Assembly (NCBI GenBank): GCA_902760315.1
Contig: CACWFV010000010.1
Span: forward strand, 30,548 to 94,547
Length of the DNA: 64,000 nt
DNA from: an uncultured Bacteroidales bacterium
GTDB lineage: Bacteria; Bacteroidota; Bacteroidia; Bacteroidales; Bacteroidaceae
Direction of reading: 5' to 3'
A program made the translations under genes and the position numbers. The notes beneath the pieces were generated by a model that ran no database searches, had not been told where the DNA came from, and was given only the letters and a program-made list of their open reading frames with translations. Each line of letters begins with the position of its first letter. Positions within the stretch are counted from its first letter, which is position 1. Positions 7,079 through 13,893 of this stretch are shown one piece after another.

Positions 7079-7219
7079 TTAATCCTCGAAATCATCTTCG
7101 CGAGCACCGAATCCGTGGCCACCACCAGGGGCTTCCTCGCCACTCGCATCCAACAGAACTACGGGAGCCTTGAACTTTATGACCTCCATCACAGGTGCTT
7201 TGTACTCAAATTTTTTCAT
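7079..7219 (-). CDS. 46-residue peptide with YxxPxxEVIxF motif and Gly-rich acidic tail
   Basis: The frame begins MKKFEYKAPVMEVIKFKAP, continues VVLLDASGEEAPGGG and ends GFGAREDDFED. An A-rich AAGAAGAAATAAAGAAA leader suitable for Bacteroidota translation precedes the ATG, and terminators bound it on both sides. The pattern Lys/Tyr-xx-Pro-xx-Glu-Val, a hydrophobic LL near residue 22, then a glycine-rich acidic tail is one I recognise from many short uncharacterised Prevotella proteins. There is no clear signal peptide. It could be a modified-peptide precursor, a small surface component or a regulator; I cannot say which. It lies just downstream of the MBG-repeat gene on the same strand. Confidence 0.7.
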   Translation of the reverse strand: MKKFEYKAPVMEVIKFKAPVVLLDASGEEAPGGGHGFGAREDDFED

Positions 7220-7262
7220 TTTCTTTATTTCTTCTTTTAAGTTTCAAACTTGTATCATAAAT

Positions 7263-7303
7263 AAAGAGTCCGCCCACGCTCTAAGTTGTGAGCGAACTCT
7301 TTT
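7263..7303 (-). terminator. Terminator of the MBG-repeat gene
   Basis: On the minus strand AAAGAGT pairs with ACTCTTT and CGCTC with GAGCG inside it, followed by ATTTAT, 17 bp after the stop of the large gene. Confidence 0.75.
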
Positions 7304-7319
7304 TATTTACAGCATTTGT

Positions 7320-10300
7320 TTACTTAACAACAATCTTCTTGCCGTTCTGGATGTAGACACCCTTCTGAGCAGGCAGGCTGTTCAGCTTCACACCATTCAG
7401 GTTGTACAAGCCCTCGACGTTAACACCATTTTTGTTGTCAACGTTGACAGTCTTAATCTCAGTGGTATTGCCATCCAGTTCCTCCATGATGAAGGTTGCC
7501 TGGCGAGCAGCGCTACCATCAGCGGTGTTGATGTATGCCTCGAACGGAACGATGTTCCATGACAATTTAGCACCAGCATTGATGTATGCCCAGTCCGCAT
7601 AGTCACCCAGCAGGAACCAGAATGAGTAGTTCTCGGTACCGGTTACGGTCTTCGTAGTATAGGTACCCACGAAGGTGTTGCCACCACCTGCTTCAAGAAC
7701 ATCGTCGTCTGTAGCAGCGACAATCTTTCTTGAACCGAACTTAACATTCTCTGTCTTTACATCTTCAGCAAGTTTGATGACGAACGGACGGTTAGCCTTC
7801 AGGACCTCGGTAGAACCGTTACCACCCTTCATCGTGAGCTTGAACTTGAAGACAGGATCACCATTAGCATCGGTTTTGTAGCCATCAGGATCAATAACGT
7901 TCACGATACCATAACCAAGTGCCTTGGAGAGATCTGCAACGGTAATGTCGAACGGCAGTACCATTGTTGCCCAATTTTCTGCTATCCAGTTAGCACCCAA
8001 TCCATAAGTACCGAACGTACGACCCTTGCGCTTAGCGAAGTTCATTGTCACGTCAACCTGGTAGGCAGAAGCTGCATACGTAGCGATAGTAGCAAGATCT
8101 GTAATCTCATCGTTACCCAGAGTGATTGATGCACCATTAGTGATGGTCAGCTTACCTGCATGTTCGGTGTCAATAGTCACGTCGTACAGCGGGTTCTCCT
8201 TCAGCACGATGTTAATGACATTGGTTGCCTGAGCATCAATGCTGGTCTCAGCAGTCAGTTTCTCAATGATGTCAGCGATGGTGTGGCCATTTACCAAGTT
8301 ACCAGCGGTAATCGCAACAGTAGGACTAGCAGCAGGAGTGATAGAAGGAACAGGATCAAATGCTTGAGCTGGTACAGCTGTGAGATCAACAGTCTGGTTA
8401 AGTGACTTCACAGTAATCTTGCGAGGAGCAACCTTCAGCAGACCATCGGTAACAACAGTAATGTCGTAGTTGGTAGCGGTAGGTGTTGCACCATTATAGT
8501 TGATGGTGTAGCCATCCATGTTAACGGTAGCCATGCTCTCAGCATCATAGGTGAATTTAGCAACTTCATGGTCATATTTTACGATGTCATCGAAGTTAGC
8601 CTTCTCAGATTCCTCCATGCCGCTAACAGCCTCCAGGTGGAAGGTATTAGCATCAGCAGCATCGCCATACTGGATGGTGGTATCCTTCACCTTAGCGACG
8701 ATGGTACCCTTCGTGATGGTCAGCTTACCAGGCTGATAGGACATAGTGTAGTTACCATAGGTAGCGGCACCAGCAGGCTTCAGACCTTCAGCGTGTTCAC
8801 CAACAGTCTTGGTGGTTACGATATTGACCTTGATGCCTTTGATACCAAGCTCAGCCTCGGTCTTTGGCTTATCAAACTCAACGAGGTCATCACGGTTAAT
8901 CTTGTAGGTAAAGTTCTGTGCAGTACCATACTTCCAAGTAGCCTCATCAGCAGTGACTCTCAGGGTCTTTCCTAAGATGGTATAGCCCTTAGTCCAGTAA
9001 TTAACATAGTTAGGATTCTGAGTTGTTCCGGCATCACGGTAAATTTTGTAGTTACCACCATCATTATCAGTAATAGTAACATAATAATTACCTGCGTTTA
9101 CCAACTGCTGGAACTGAAGAGTATACTCACTTGCAGGAATGACATCATCGCCATCCTTAATTGTAACTACGGGAGCAAGTGTAGAACCAGTATAAGTTAC
9201 AGAGGCAATATCTTGAATCATGTTTTCAGTAATCGGTTTAGGCTCTACAGTCAGTGTACCAGGCTTTACAGTGATTGTGTAGTTTCCATTCTGGATAAAG
9301 CCACCATTGTAACTGACAGAGTAGCTACCGGCATTCTTCATAGCGGGATTAGCGACATAGTTTTCATTCGCATCCTTAACCCAATAGCTGAACTTATTCT
9401 GATCAATAGTACCGATGATTTGAGCAAAATTATCACCTGTTTGCTGACTCTGTGACAGACCTGATACATGAGAGATGGTAAATGTAGGAGCAGCACCACC
9501 ATATGTCATAGTTTTTGCATCAACCTTCACGATAATGTTACTTCTGGTAATAGTCAGTGTACCTTCCTCGATAGCGGAGTAGTCGTAGTTCGGGTTGAGT
9601 GATTGTTCATTATCAGCAACAAGACTGGGAACAATGGTATAAGTACCAGCGTCAGCAGGAGTAACTGCATTATCGTCAGCATCCTTATAAGTGAATTTGA
9701 TAGTACCATTCAGTTCAGCATTCTTGCCATCAGCAACCTTCAGGTCGATTGAAGAAGGAGTAACGGCCAGGTTAGAGATAGTGGCAACAGGATTCAAGTC
9801 AGCACCGACACCAACAACCAGGTCATTAGCCTTGATGGTCAGCTTACGCTTGTCAATGGTATAGGTCTTCTCAGCTGCAGTAAAGGTATAGTTACCATTA
9901 TCAGTAGCCGAAACCACAACTTTCTTCTGGCCAACAGACTTCAGGTCTTCCTCGTTGCTAGTATCATTATTATCCTTGTAAGCTATCTCATAGTCGGTTT
10001 CTGCCAAAGTAGCAGTTCCGCTCAGAACAGTTACAGCAGGCTTGATATCAGCCTTGGCGTAAACATAGTGATCAAGCGTAGTAGCACCTTCCTCCTGAGC
10101 AAGTGTCAGCGTAGGAGCAGTAATGTTCTTCGGAGTAATAGTGTAATTAAATGTCTTGCTACCAATAAAGTTGCGCTTCAGAGTTACCGTTGCAGTAGCA
10201 GCACCTCTATTGATGTTCTCAGTTGAAATCTCATAGTCATCTGCAGTAATATCCAAAGCACCAGCCTTAACTGTTGAAATGGTTGGAGTAGCAACTGAAC

Positions 10301-11252
10301 CAGTGTACTCAAAGTTACCACTATTATTTACAGTAAATGTAAAGGTATCACCTACAGATTTTGGAGCGATCTGATAGGTTGTAGTTGCAGTACCACTATA
10401 TGAAGAACCGGTCTTTGCCTTAATTGTAACAGTTACAGTACCTGCATTCGTCGTAGGATTAACATTACCCGTGTTACTATTGGTGTATTCAACCTCATAG
10501 TCATCGGTATTACCATCATTCAGCAAAACGCCACCGACAGTAACTGTAATAGAAGATGGCGTTTGAGATTCTCCATTATAAACCTTACCAGTATGACCTG
10601 CTAATACAATCACAGCATCAGCAATACTCTGTTTGATTTTAAAGGAAACACCAGTTCTCATACCAGAATAGTTCGGACCCTTAGCAGTCAAGGTACCAGT
10701 GGCAGTAGGACCATTAGTGTTATTTTCCCATTCAACGGTGTAATCTACGCCCTTAACCAATACTTCATGATTCTTAGTATTGGTAAGAATCATATCAGGA
10801 TCAATGGCAGAACCCGTCTTCTCCTGATCAGGAATTGCGGTTAACACAACATCAGCATTATTCAACGGCATCTTTCTGATAGAAAGAGTTGCACTACCCT
10901 GAACAGCTACCGTGTGAGCACTGACAAACGTAGCAATGTCCTCATCATTAATGCTATACTGAGTCTTTTTCGCAGCAGAAATGTTGTCAGGATCGAAACC
11001 CAAAGTGTAAGTGTAATCACCTACAACCTCTCCTGCATTTACTCCATTTCTGGAGATGTAGAGACCAGCACGCAATACGCTTGCATTCTTACCAGTAAGA
11101 CCTTGGTCTTCAGAAAAAATCAAGGTAATACCCTCATCAGGCTGACCGTAGTACTTGCTGATATTGTAAGGAGTAACCTTAACAAGATCAACAGCCCAAC
11201 CAGCGAGTGGCAAGAGTGTCAACAGCATCAAAATAAGAAAATGTTTTCTCAT
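7320..11252 (-). CDS. Large secreted protein with MBG-type repeats and C-terminal sorting tail
   Basis: 1310 residues. A clear signal peptide (MRKHFLILMLLTLLPLAGWA) is followed by many about 80-residue beta-sandwich modules with recurring DYEVEYTNSNTG, GTATVTL-like and YGDAADANTF/YGGAAPTFT phrases, typical of MBG-family repeats in bacterial surface proteins. From about residue 1050 a different C-terminal region follows, ending LYNLNGVKLNSLPAQKGVYI and GKKIVVK, a tail shared with three other proteins in this window and likely a type IX secretion signal. It is probably an extracellular adhesin or surface-layer-like protein; the ligand is unknown. It is transcribed alone from a long leader and has its own terminator. 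Confidence 0.8.
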   Translation of the reverse strand: MRKHFLILMLLTLLPLAGWAVDLVKVTPYNISKYYGQPDEGITLIFSEDQGLTGKNASVLRAGLYISRNGVNAGEVVGDYTYTLGFDPDNISAAKKTQYSINDEDIATFVSAHTVAVQGSATLSIRKMPLNNADVVLTAIPDQEKTGSAIDPDMILTNTKNHEVLVKGVDYTVEWENNTNGPTATGTLTAKGPNYSGMRTGVSFKIKQSIADAVIVLAGHTGKVYNGESQTPSSITVTVGGVLLNDGNTDDYEVEYTNSNTGNVNPTTNAGTVTVTIKAKTGSSYSGTATTTYQIAPKSVGDTFTFTVNNSGNFEYTGSVATPTISTVKAGALDITADDYEISTENINRGAATATVTLKRNFIGSKTFNYTITPKNITAPTLTLAQEEGATTLDHYVYAKADIKPAVTVLSGTATLAETDYEIAYKDNNDTSNEEDLKSVGQKKVVVSATDNGNYTFTAAEKTYTIDKRKLTIKANDLVVGVGADLNPVATISNLAVTPSSIDLKVADGKNAELNGTIKFTYKDADDNAVTPADAGTYTIVPSLVADNEQSLNPNYDYSAIEEGTLTITRSNIIVKVDAKTMTYGGAAPTFTISHVSGLSQSQQTGDNFAQIIGTIDQNKFSYWVKDANENYVANPAMKNAGSYSVSYNGGFIQNGNYTITVKPGTLTVEPKPITENMIQDIASVTYTGSTLAPVVTIKDGDDVIPASEYTLQFQQLVNAGNYYVTITDNDGGNYKIYRDAGTTQNPNYVNYWTKGYTILGKTLRVTADEATWKYGTAQNFTYKINRDDLVEFDKPKTEAELGIKGIKVNIVTTKTVGEHAEGLKPAGAATYGNYTMSYQPGKLTITKGTIVAKVKDTTIQYGDAADANTFHLEAVSGMEESEKANFDDIVKYDHEVAKFTYDAESMATVNMDGYTINYNGATPTATNYDITVVTDGLLKVAPRKITVKSLNQTVDLTAVPAQAFDPVPSITPAASPTVAITAGNLVNGHTIADIIEKLTAETSIDAQATNVINIVLKENPLYDVTIDTEHAGKLTITNGASITLGNDEITDLATIATYAASAYQVDVTMNFAKRKGRTFGTYGLGANWIAENWATMVLPFDITVADLSKALGYGIVNVIDPDGYKTDANGDPVFKFKLTMKGGNGSTEVLKANRPFVIKLAEDVKTENVKFGSRKIVAATDDDVLEAGGGNTFVGTYTTKTVTGTENYSFWFLLGDYADWAYINAGAKLSWNIVPFEAYINTADGSAARQATFIMEELDGNTTEIKTVNVDNKNGVNVEGLYNLNGVKLNSLPAQKGVYIQNGKKIVVK

Positions 11253-11881
11253 AATTTGAATGTTTAATTAATAATGTGAATAAAATTGTAAGTTTATAAA
11301 TGTTTAAATAAATCCTTCACAGGGGTCCTTGTCAGACACGCACGCACATAGTGGTGCCTGCCAGTGCTTCCCCCAACACTGGAATCGATGTTTGATGGCT
11401 GATGTTTGATGACCTGATGGAAACAAAAAAGACGTGGGAAAATGCTCCGTCCGCGCTTATCCCAACTACCAGGCCTTCGCATTGCCCCCATGTAAGGATA
11501 AGCAACGAAAGCCTGCCCACGTCAGCCGTGATATATGCATACACTACGACTAACGTGGAGCCCAATAATGGTATAGATGGATACACGTATCCACTACACC
11601 CTATATACGCAAAGATAGTACACCCGTATTGGAGGAGTACACCTTATTATATATAAAAAGGGAAGTTAGCCGCAGGAAGATATAAAATCAACCCACGTAG
11701 ACGCTCTCAGTTGCATCACCGCTGTACATGGTTTCCAAAGTTGCGAAGTTTGGTAGAACAGACAGTAACGTTCGAAAACGTCTTTCGAGACTGGCCGTAC
11801 AACTGGCCTGAGGTCTCGTTCCACAAAATTAATTTTGTTACCCGCCCACGCGCGGACAGGCCTATTTCGGGAGCAAAGGTA
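11253..11881 (-). promoter_or_regulatory. Long structured upstream region of the MBG-repeat gene
   Basis: No gene is evident in this stretch. Two minus-strand -7 boxes are present: TATCTTTG at 11610-11617 and TACCTTTG at 11874-11881. No such box lies closer to the start, so the leader is 350 nt or longer. Self-complementary parts are GCTTATCC/GGATAAGC (11455-11503), CCAGTG/CACTGG (11361-11382), GGATAC/GTATCC (11579-11592), and a CGAGAC...GTCTCG stem enclosing GGCC/GGCC (about 11785-11818). It may be a regulatory leader or contain a separate small RNA. Confidence 0.5.
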
Positions 11882-11930
11882 AGCGGCAGTTCGCACAAAA
11901 AATATACTGCTCTACCGCGTATGGAGATTG

Positions 11931-11970
11931 ACAAAAAAAGAAAAACCCCGTTTCACTAAAAAACGAGGTT
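11931..11970 (-). terminator. Terminator downstream of the tRNA/toxin region
   Basis: Stem AACCTCGTTT/AAACGGGGTT with one mismatch, followed on the minus strand by TTTTTCTTTTTTT. It ends yoeB transcripts and may originally have served the tRNA-Arg gene, whose displaced 3' end lies 50 bp upstream. Confidence 0.75.
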
Positions 11971-12023
11971 AACGCCCTAAATGTAATAAGGTATAGGGAA
12001 TGGACATCAGCGGAGCTTCTTGG

Positions 12024-12041
12024 TACCCCGACCCAGAATCG
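12024..12041 (-). repeat. Displaced tRNA-Arg 3' end (att-like repeat)
   Basis: Exact 18-bp match to the last 18 nt of the tRNA-Arg gene, with the CCA encoded at 12021-12023. Only the T-arm 3' half and acceptor strand are present. Confidence 0.75.
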
Positions 12042-12060
12042 GTTTCAATTCAATATCGGA

Positions 12061-12336
12061 TTATTTGTCGTTGTAGTGCCCCTCGACCTCGGCGATGAGC
12101 ACAGTCACAACATCATCATAGATATCGTAGATGATGCGGTCATGGGCTGTGACATGCCTTGACCAAGTGATATCCCTACCTCCCTTCAGAGCCTCCGGAT
12201 GGCCAGTGCCGGTCCGGGGGTGCTGCTCCAGTTCTGGAAGGAGATCACGAAGTTTGTTGAAGGCCTTCGGGTTTGACTTCTTCCATTTCTTGATAACCTT
12301 CTGGACACTGGCTGAATACTCGATGGAATAGCTCAT
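12061..12336 (-). CDS. yoeB: YoeB-family mRNA interferase toxin
   Basis: 91 residues from MSYSIEYSA. The end of the family signature is clear: HPEALKG (Glu equivalent to E46 of E. coli YoeB), HDRIIYDI (Arg equivalent to R65) and the terminal GHYNDK (His equivalent to H83). YoeB binds the ribosomal A site and cuts mRNA. The ATG at 12336 overlaps the antitoxin stop as ATGA, so this start is preferred over the upstream in-frame ATG at 12351 inside the antitoxin gene. All catalytic positions are intact, so the toxin should be active. Confidence 0.92.
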   Translation of the reverse strand: MSYSIEYSASVQKVIKKWKKSNPKAFNKLRDLLPELEQHPRTGTGHPEALKGGRDITWSRHVTAHDRIIYDIYDDVVTVLIAEVEGHYNDK

Positions 12337-12584
12337 AGTTCGTCCATCCACTTCTGTGCTGCAGCAGCACTCTCAAACCTCAATGTCTTACCCTCTCTGT
12401 GTTCCTGTCTGGCCTTCTCTATCTTTGCCGCCAGTGCAGGGGTAATCTCCAAATCGTCTTCTTCAACCGGAACTATCGTGTAGAGCTTGCTATTCCTGCG
12501 GATATACACACGTTCCCCCCTGTCAACCCGGTCAAACGAGGTAGCCAGGTTGCTTCTAAAGTCTCTCATTGTCAATGATGCCAT
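12333..12584 (-). CDS. yefM: YefM/Phd-family antitoxin
   Basis: 83 residues. The N-terminal part (MRDFRSNLATSFDRVDRGERVYIRR) fits the YefM/Phd DNA-binding fold and is followed by YTIVPVEEDD; the C-terminal helix (AQKWMDEL) is where such antitoxins wrap the toxin. It precedes yoeB with a 4-bp overlap, the usual antitoxin-first order. The complex normally represses its own promoter, and an inverted repeat surrounds the promoter upstream. Confidence 0.88.
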   Translation of the reverse strand: MASLTMRDFRSNLATSFDRVDRGERVYIRRNSKLYTIVPVEEDDLEITPALAAKIEKARQEHREGKTLRFESAAAAQKWMDEL

Positions 12585-12590
12585 AATTCT

Positions 12591-12646
12591 AAAAGTTTGG
12601 TTCTGGGTGCAAAGATAGGTATAATTCCCAAAACCGCCAAACTTTT
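12591..12646 (-). promoter_or_regulatory. yefM-yoeB promoter inside an inverted repeat
   Basis: TATCTTTG (12610-12617) with TTTG (12638-12641) 20 bp upstream fits the Bacteroidota consensus well. The two sides carry AAAAGTTTGG (12591-12600) and its exact complement CCAAACTTTT (12637-12646), one covering the -33 box and one just before the start codon: a plausible autoregulatory operator. Confidence 0.7.
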
Positions 12647-12672
12647 ATGTACTTGTTTGTGTACACGCCACA

Positions 12673-12696
12673 AAAAAAAGTTCATCGTGAACTTTT
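12673..12696 (-). terminator. Terminator of tRNA-Arg
   Basis: Perfect 9-bp stem AAAAGTTCA/TGAACTTTT with a three-base loop and a run of eight T on the minus strand, 25 bp past the tRNA. It lies inside the putative integrated cassette. Confidence 0.8.
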
Positions 12697-12720
12697 AAGC
12701 CATCGTGATTAAGAAAGGCG

Positions 12721-12792
12721 TACCCCGACCCAGAATCGAACTGGGAACTAAGTCTTAGGAGGACCTTGTTATATCCATTTAACTATCAGGGC
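12721..12792 (-). tRNA. tRNA-Arg (anticodon CCT)
   Basis: On the minus strand all arms fold: acceptor GCCCTGA/TCGGGGT (with G-U pairs), D-arm GTTA/TAAC, anticodon stem AGGTC/GACTT around the loop CTCCTAA (anticodon CCT, reading AGG), T-arm CCCAG-TTCGATT-CTGGG, discriminator A. CCA is not encoded here, although it is in the displaced 3'-end copy 0.7 kb away. Confidence 0.93.
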
Positions 12793-12806
12793 AACAAAAA
12801 GTGGTG

Positions 12807-12844
12807 CAAAGGTAAGCATTTTCTGTGAAAAATGACTACCTTTG
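12807..12844. promoter_or_regulatory. Divergent promoters of tRNA-Arg and the MaoC gene
   Basis: TACCTTTG on the minus strand at 12807-12814 lies 15 bp before the tRNA. TACCTTTG on the plus strand at 12837-12844 lies 31 bp before the MaoC start. Both are exact -7 boxes facing away from each other. Confidence 0.75.
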
Positions 12845-12874
12845 CAGGAGAATTTTACGTAAACAAGAAAAAAT

Positions 12875-13339
12875 ATGGGAAAATTAGTTATTAACTCGTA
12901 CGACGAGTTTGCCGCACATCTGGGCGAAGAACTGGGCGCCTCTGACTGGCTGCTGGTAGACCAGGACCGTATCAACCTCTTTGCCGACGCCACACTGGAC
13001 CACCAGTGGATACACGTCGACGTGGAGCGCGCCAAGGAGGAGAGCCCCTATAAGTCGACCATCGCCCACGGCTATCTAACCCTGAGTCTGCTGCCCTACA
13101 TGTGGGACCAGATCATAGAGGTGCACAACATCAAGATGCTGGTGAACTATGGCATGACGGACATGCGCTTCGGACAGCCCGTCATCACGGGCAGCCGCGT
13201 GCGCCTGGTGACGACGCTGCACAACATACAGAACCTGCGCGGCATCTGCAAGGCGGAGATAAAGTTCAAGATAGAGATTGAGGGCCAGCGCAAGCCAGCA
13301 CTGGAGGGCATTGCTGCCTTCCTCTACTACTTCGAGTAG
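12875..13339 (+). CDS. MaoC/NodN-family (R)-specific enoyl-CoA hydratase-like protein
   Basis: 154 residues, cytoplasmic, single hotdog domain. The hydratase motif is seen at FADATLDHQWIHVD (catalytic Asp/His pair) followed by IAHGYLTLSLL. Enzymes of this type hydrate 2-enoyl-CoA thioesters; the substrate here is unknown. It has its own promoter and is convergent with a PaaI-type thioesterase, also a hotdog protein, so both may act on acyl-CoA pools. Confidence 0.85.
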   Translation: MGKLVINSYDEFAAHLGEELGASDWLLVDQDRINLFADATLDHQWIHVDVERAKEESPYKSTIAHGYLTLSLLPYMWDQIIEVHNIKMLVNYGMTDMRFGQPVITGSRVRLVTTLHNIQNLRGICKAEIKFKIEIEGQRKPALEGIAAFLYYFE

Positions 13340-13373
13340 GGCTGCGTGGGGGCTAAGGGCTCCAAGAAGAGCA

Positions 13374-13796
13374 CTACTGCTCAGCAGAAGATACCGTCCC
13401 TGGAAGAGACATGGACTTGCGATAGCCCATGCCGGTGACATGGCAGATGAGGACACCGTCCTGATTGGTCACCCGCACTTCCACGGACGGTATCTTATGA
13501 TGTTCGGCAACCATGACGGCCTCGGCACGCAGCGTGTCGCCCTCGCGGGCGCTGCTGACGAACATGATGGAATTGCTGATGCCAAAGGTGAGGTGGCCGG
13601 AGACGTTCATCAGCGCGGCAATGGCGAGGTCGGCCAAGGTGAAGAGTGCACCGCCCTGGCAGACGTTGCCCCCATTGAGATGGGAAGTGGTGACGGTCAT
13701 GACGGCAACGGCATGACGGCTGTCGGCCTCGGTAATCTGGCAACCGGCGGCAGCGGCAAAGCGGTCGGTGCGGTTGAGTAGTTCTTTGATGTCCAT
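13374..13796 (-). CDS. PaaI-family acyl-CoA thioesterase
   Basis: 140 residues with the hotdog thioesterase signature LNGGNVCQGGALFTLADLA, where the Asp of the LAD motif is the usual catalytic acid of the PaaI group. It would hydrolyse acyl-CoA esters in the cytoplasm. It lies 30 bp beyond the secDF terminator, with no clear promoter of its own, so it may rely on read-through. Confidence 0.85.
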   Translation of the reverse strand: MDIKELLNRTDRFAAAAGCQITEADSRHAVAVMTVTTSHLNGGNVCQGGALFTLADLAIAALMNVSGHLTFGISNSIMFVSSAREGDTLRAEAVMVAEHHKIPSVEVRVTNQDGVLICHVTGMGYRKSMSLPGTVSSAEQ

Positions 13797-13825
13797 ACCT
13801 ATTTATATATATATTGAAACGAAGG

Positions 13826-13864
13826 TTAAAAAAAGGAGCCCGCAACAGAAAATGTAGCGGGCTC
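13826..13864 (-). terminator. Terminator after secDF
   Basis: Perfect 8-bp stem GAGCCCGC/GCGGGCTC, followed on the minus strand by CTTTTTTT. Confidence 0.9.
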
Positions 13865-13893
13865 TATTGATGATATCTGGTATTTATTACAAC

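Larger units (their letters stand above)
12024..12738 (-). mobile_element. Small tRNA-integrated toxin-antitoxin cassette
   Basis: The 18-bp sequence TACCCCGACCCAGAATCG occurs at 12721-12738 (3' end of tRNA-Arg) and again, same orientation, at 12024-12041, 697 bp away. Between them lie only a promoter, yefM, yoeB and a terminator. The distal copy continues on the minus strand as GGGGTACCA, an encoded CCA end, while the tRNA itself continues GGGGTACGCC. This is what integration into a tRNA 3' end should leave. No integrase gene is present, so it is a passenger cassette or a deletion remnant. Confidence 0.65.

Noticed and set aside
11666-11959. Short frames on both strands in the MBG gene leader
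   Set aside because: They lie across strong hairpins, overlap one another and show no conserved motif; the segment is better read as leader RNA.
12061-12351. YoeB start at 12351
   Set aside because: This would place the start inside the antitoxin gene; the ATG at 12336 gives the normal ATGA overlap and the usual family length.
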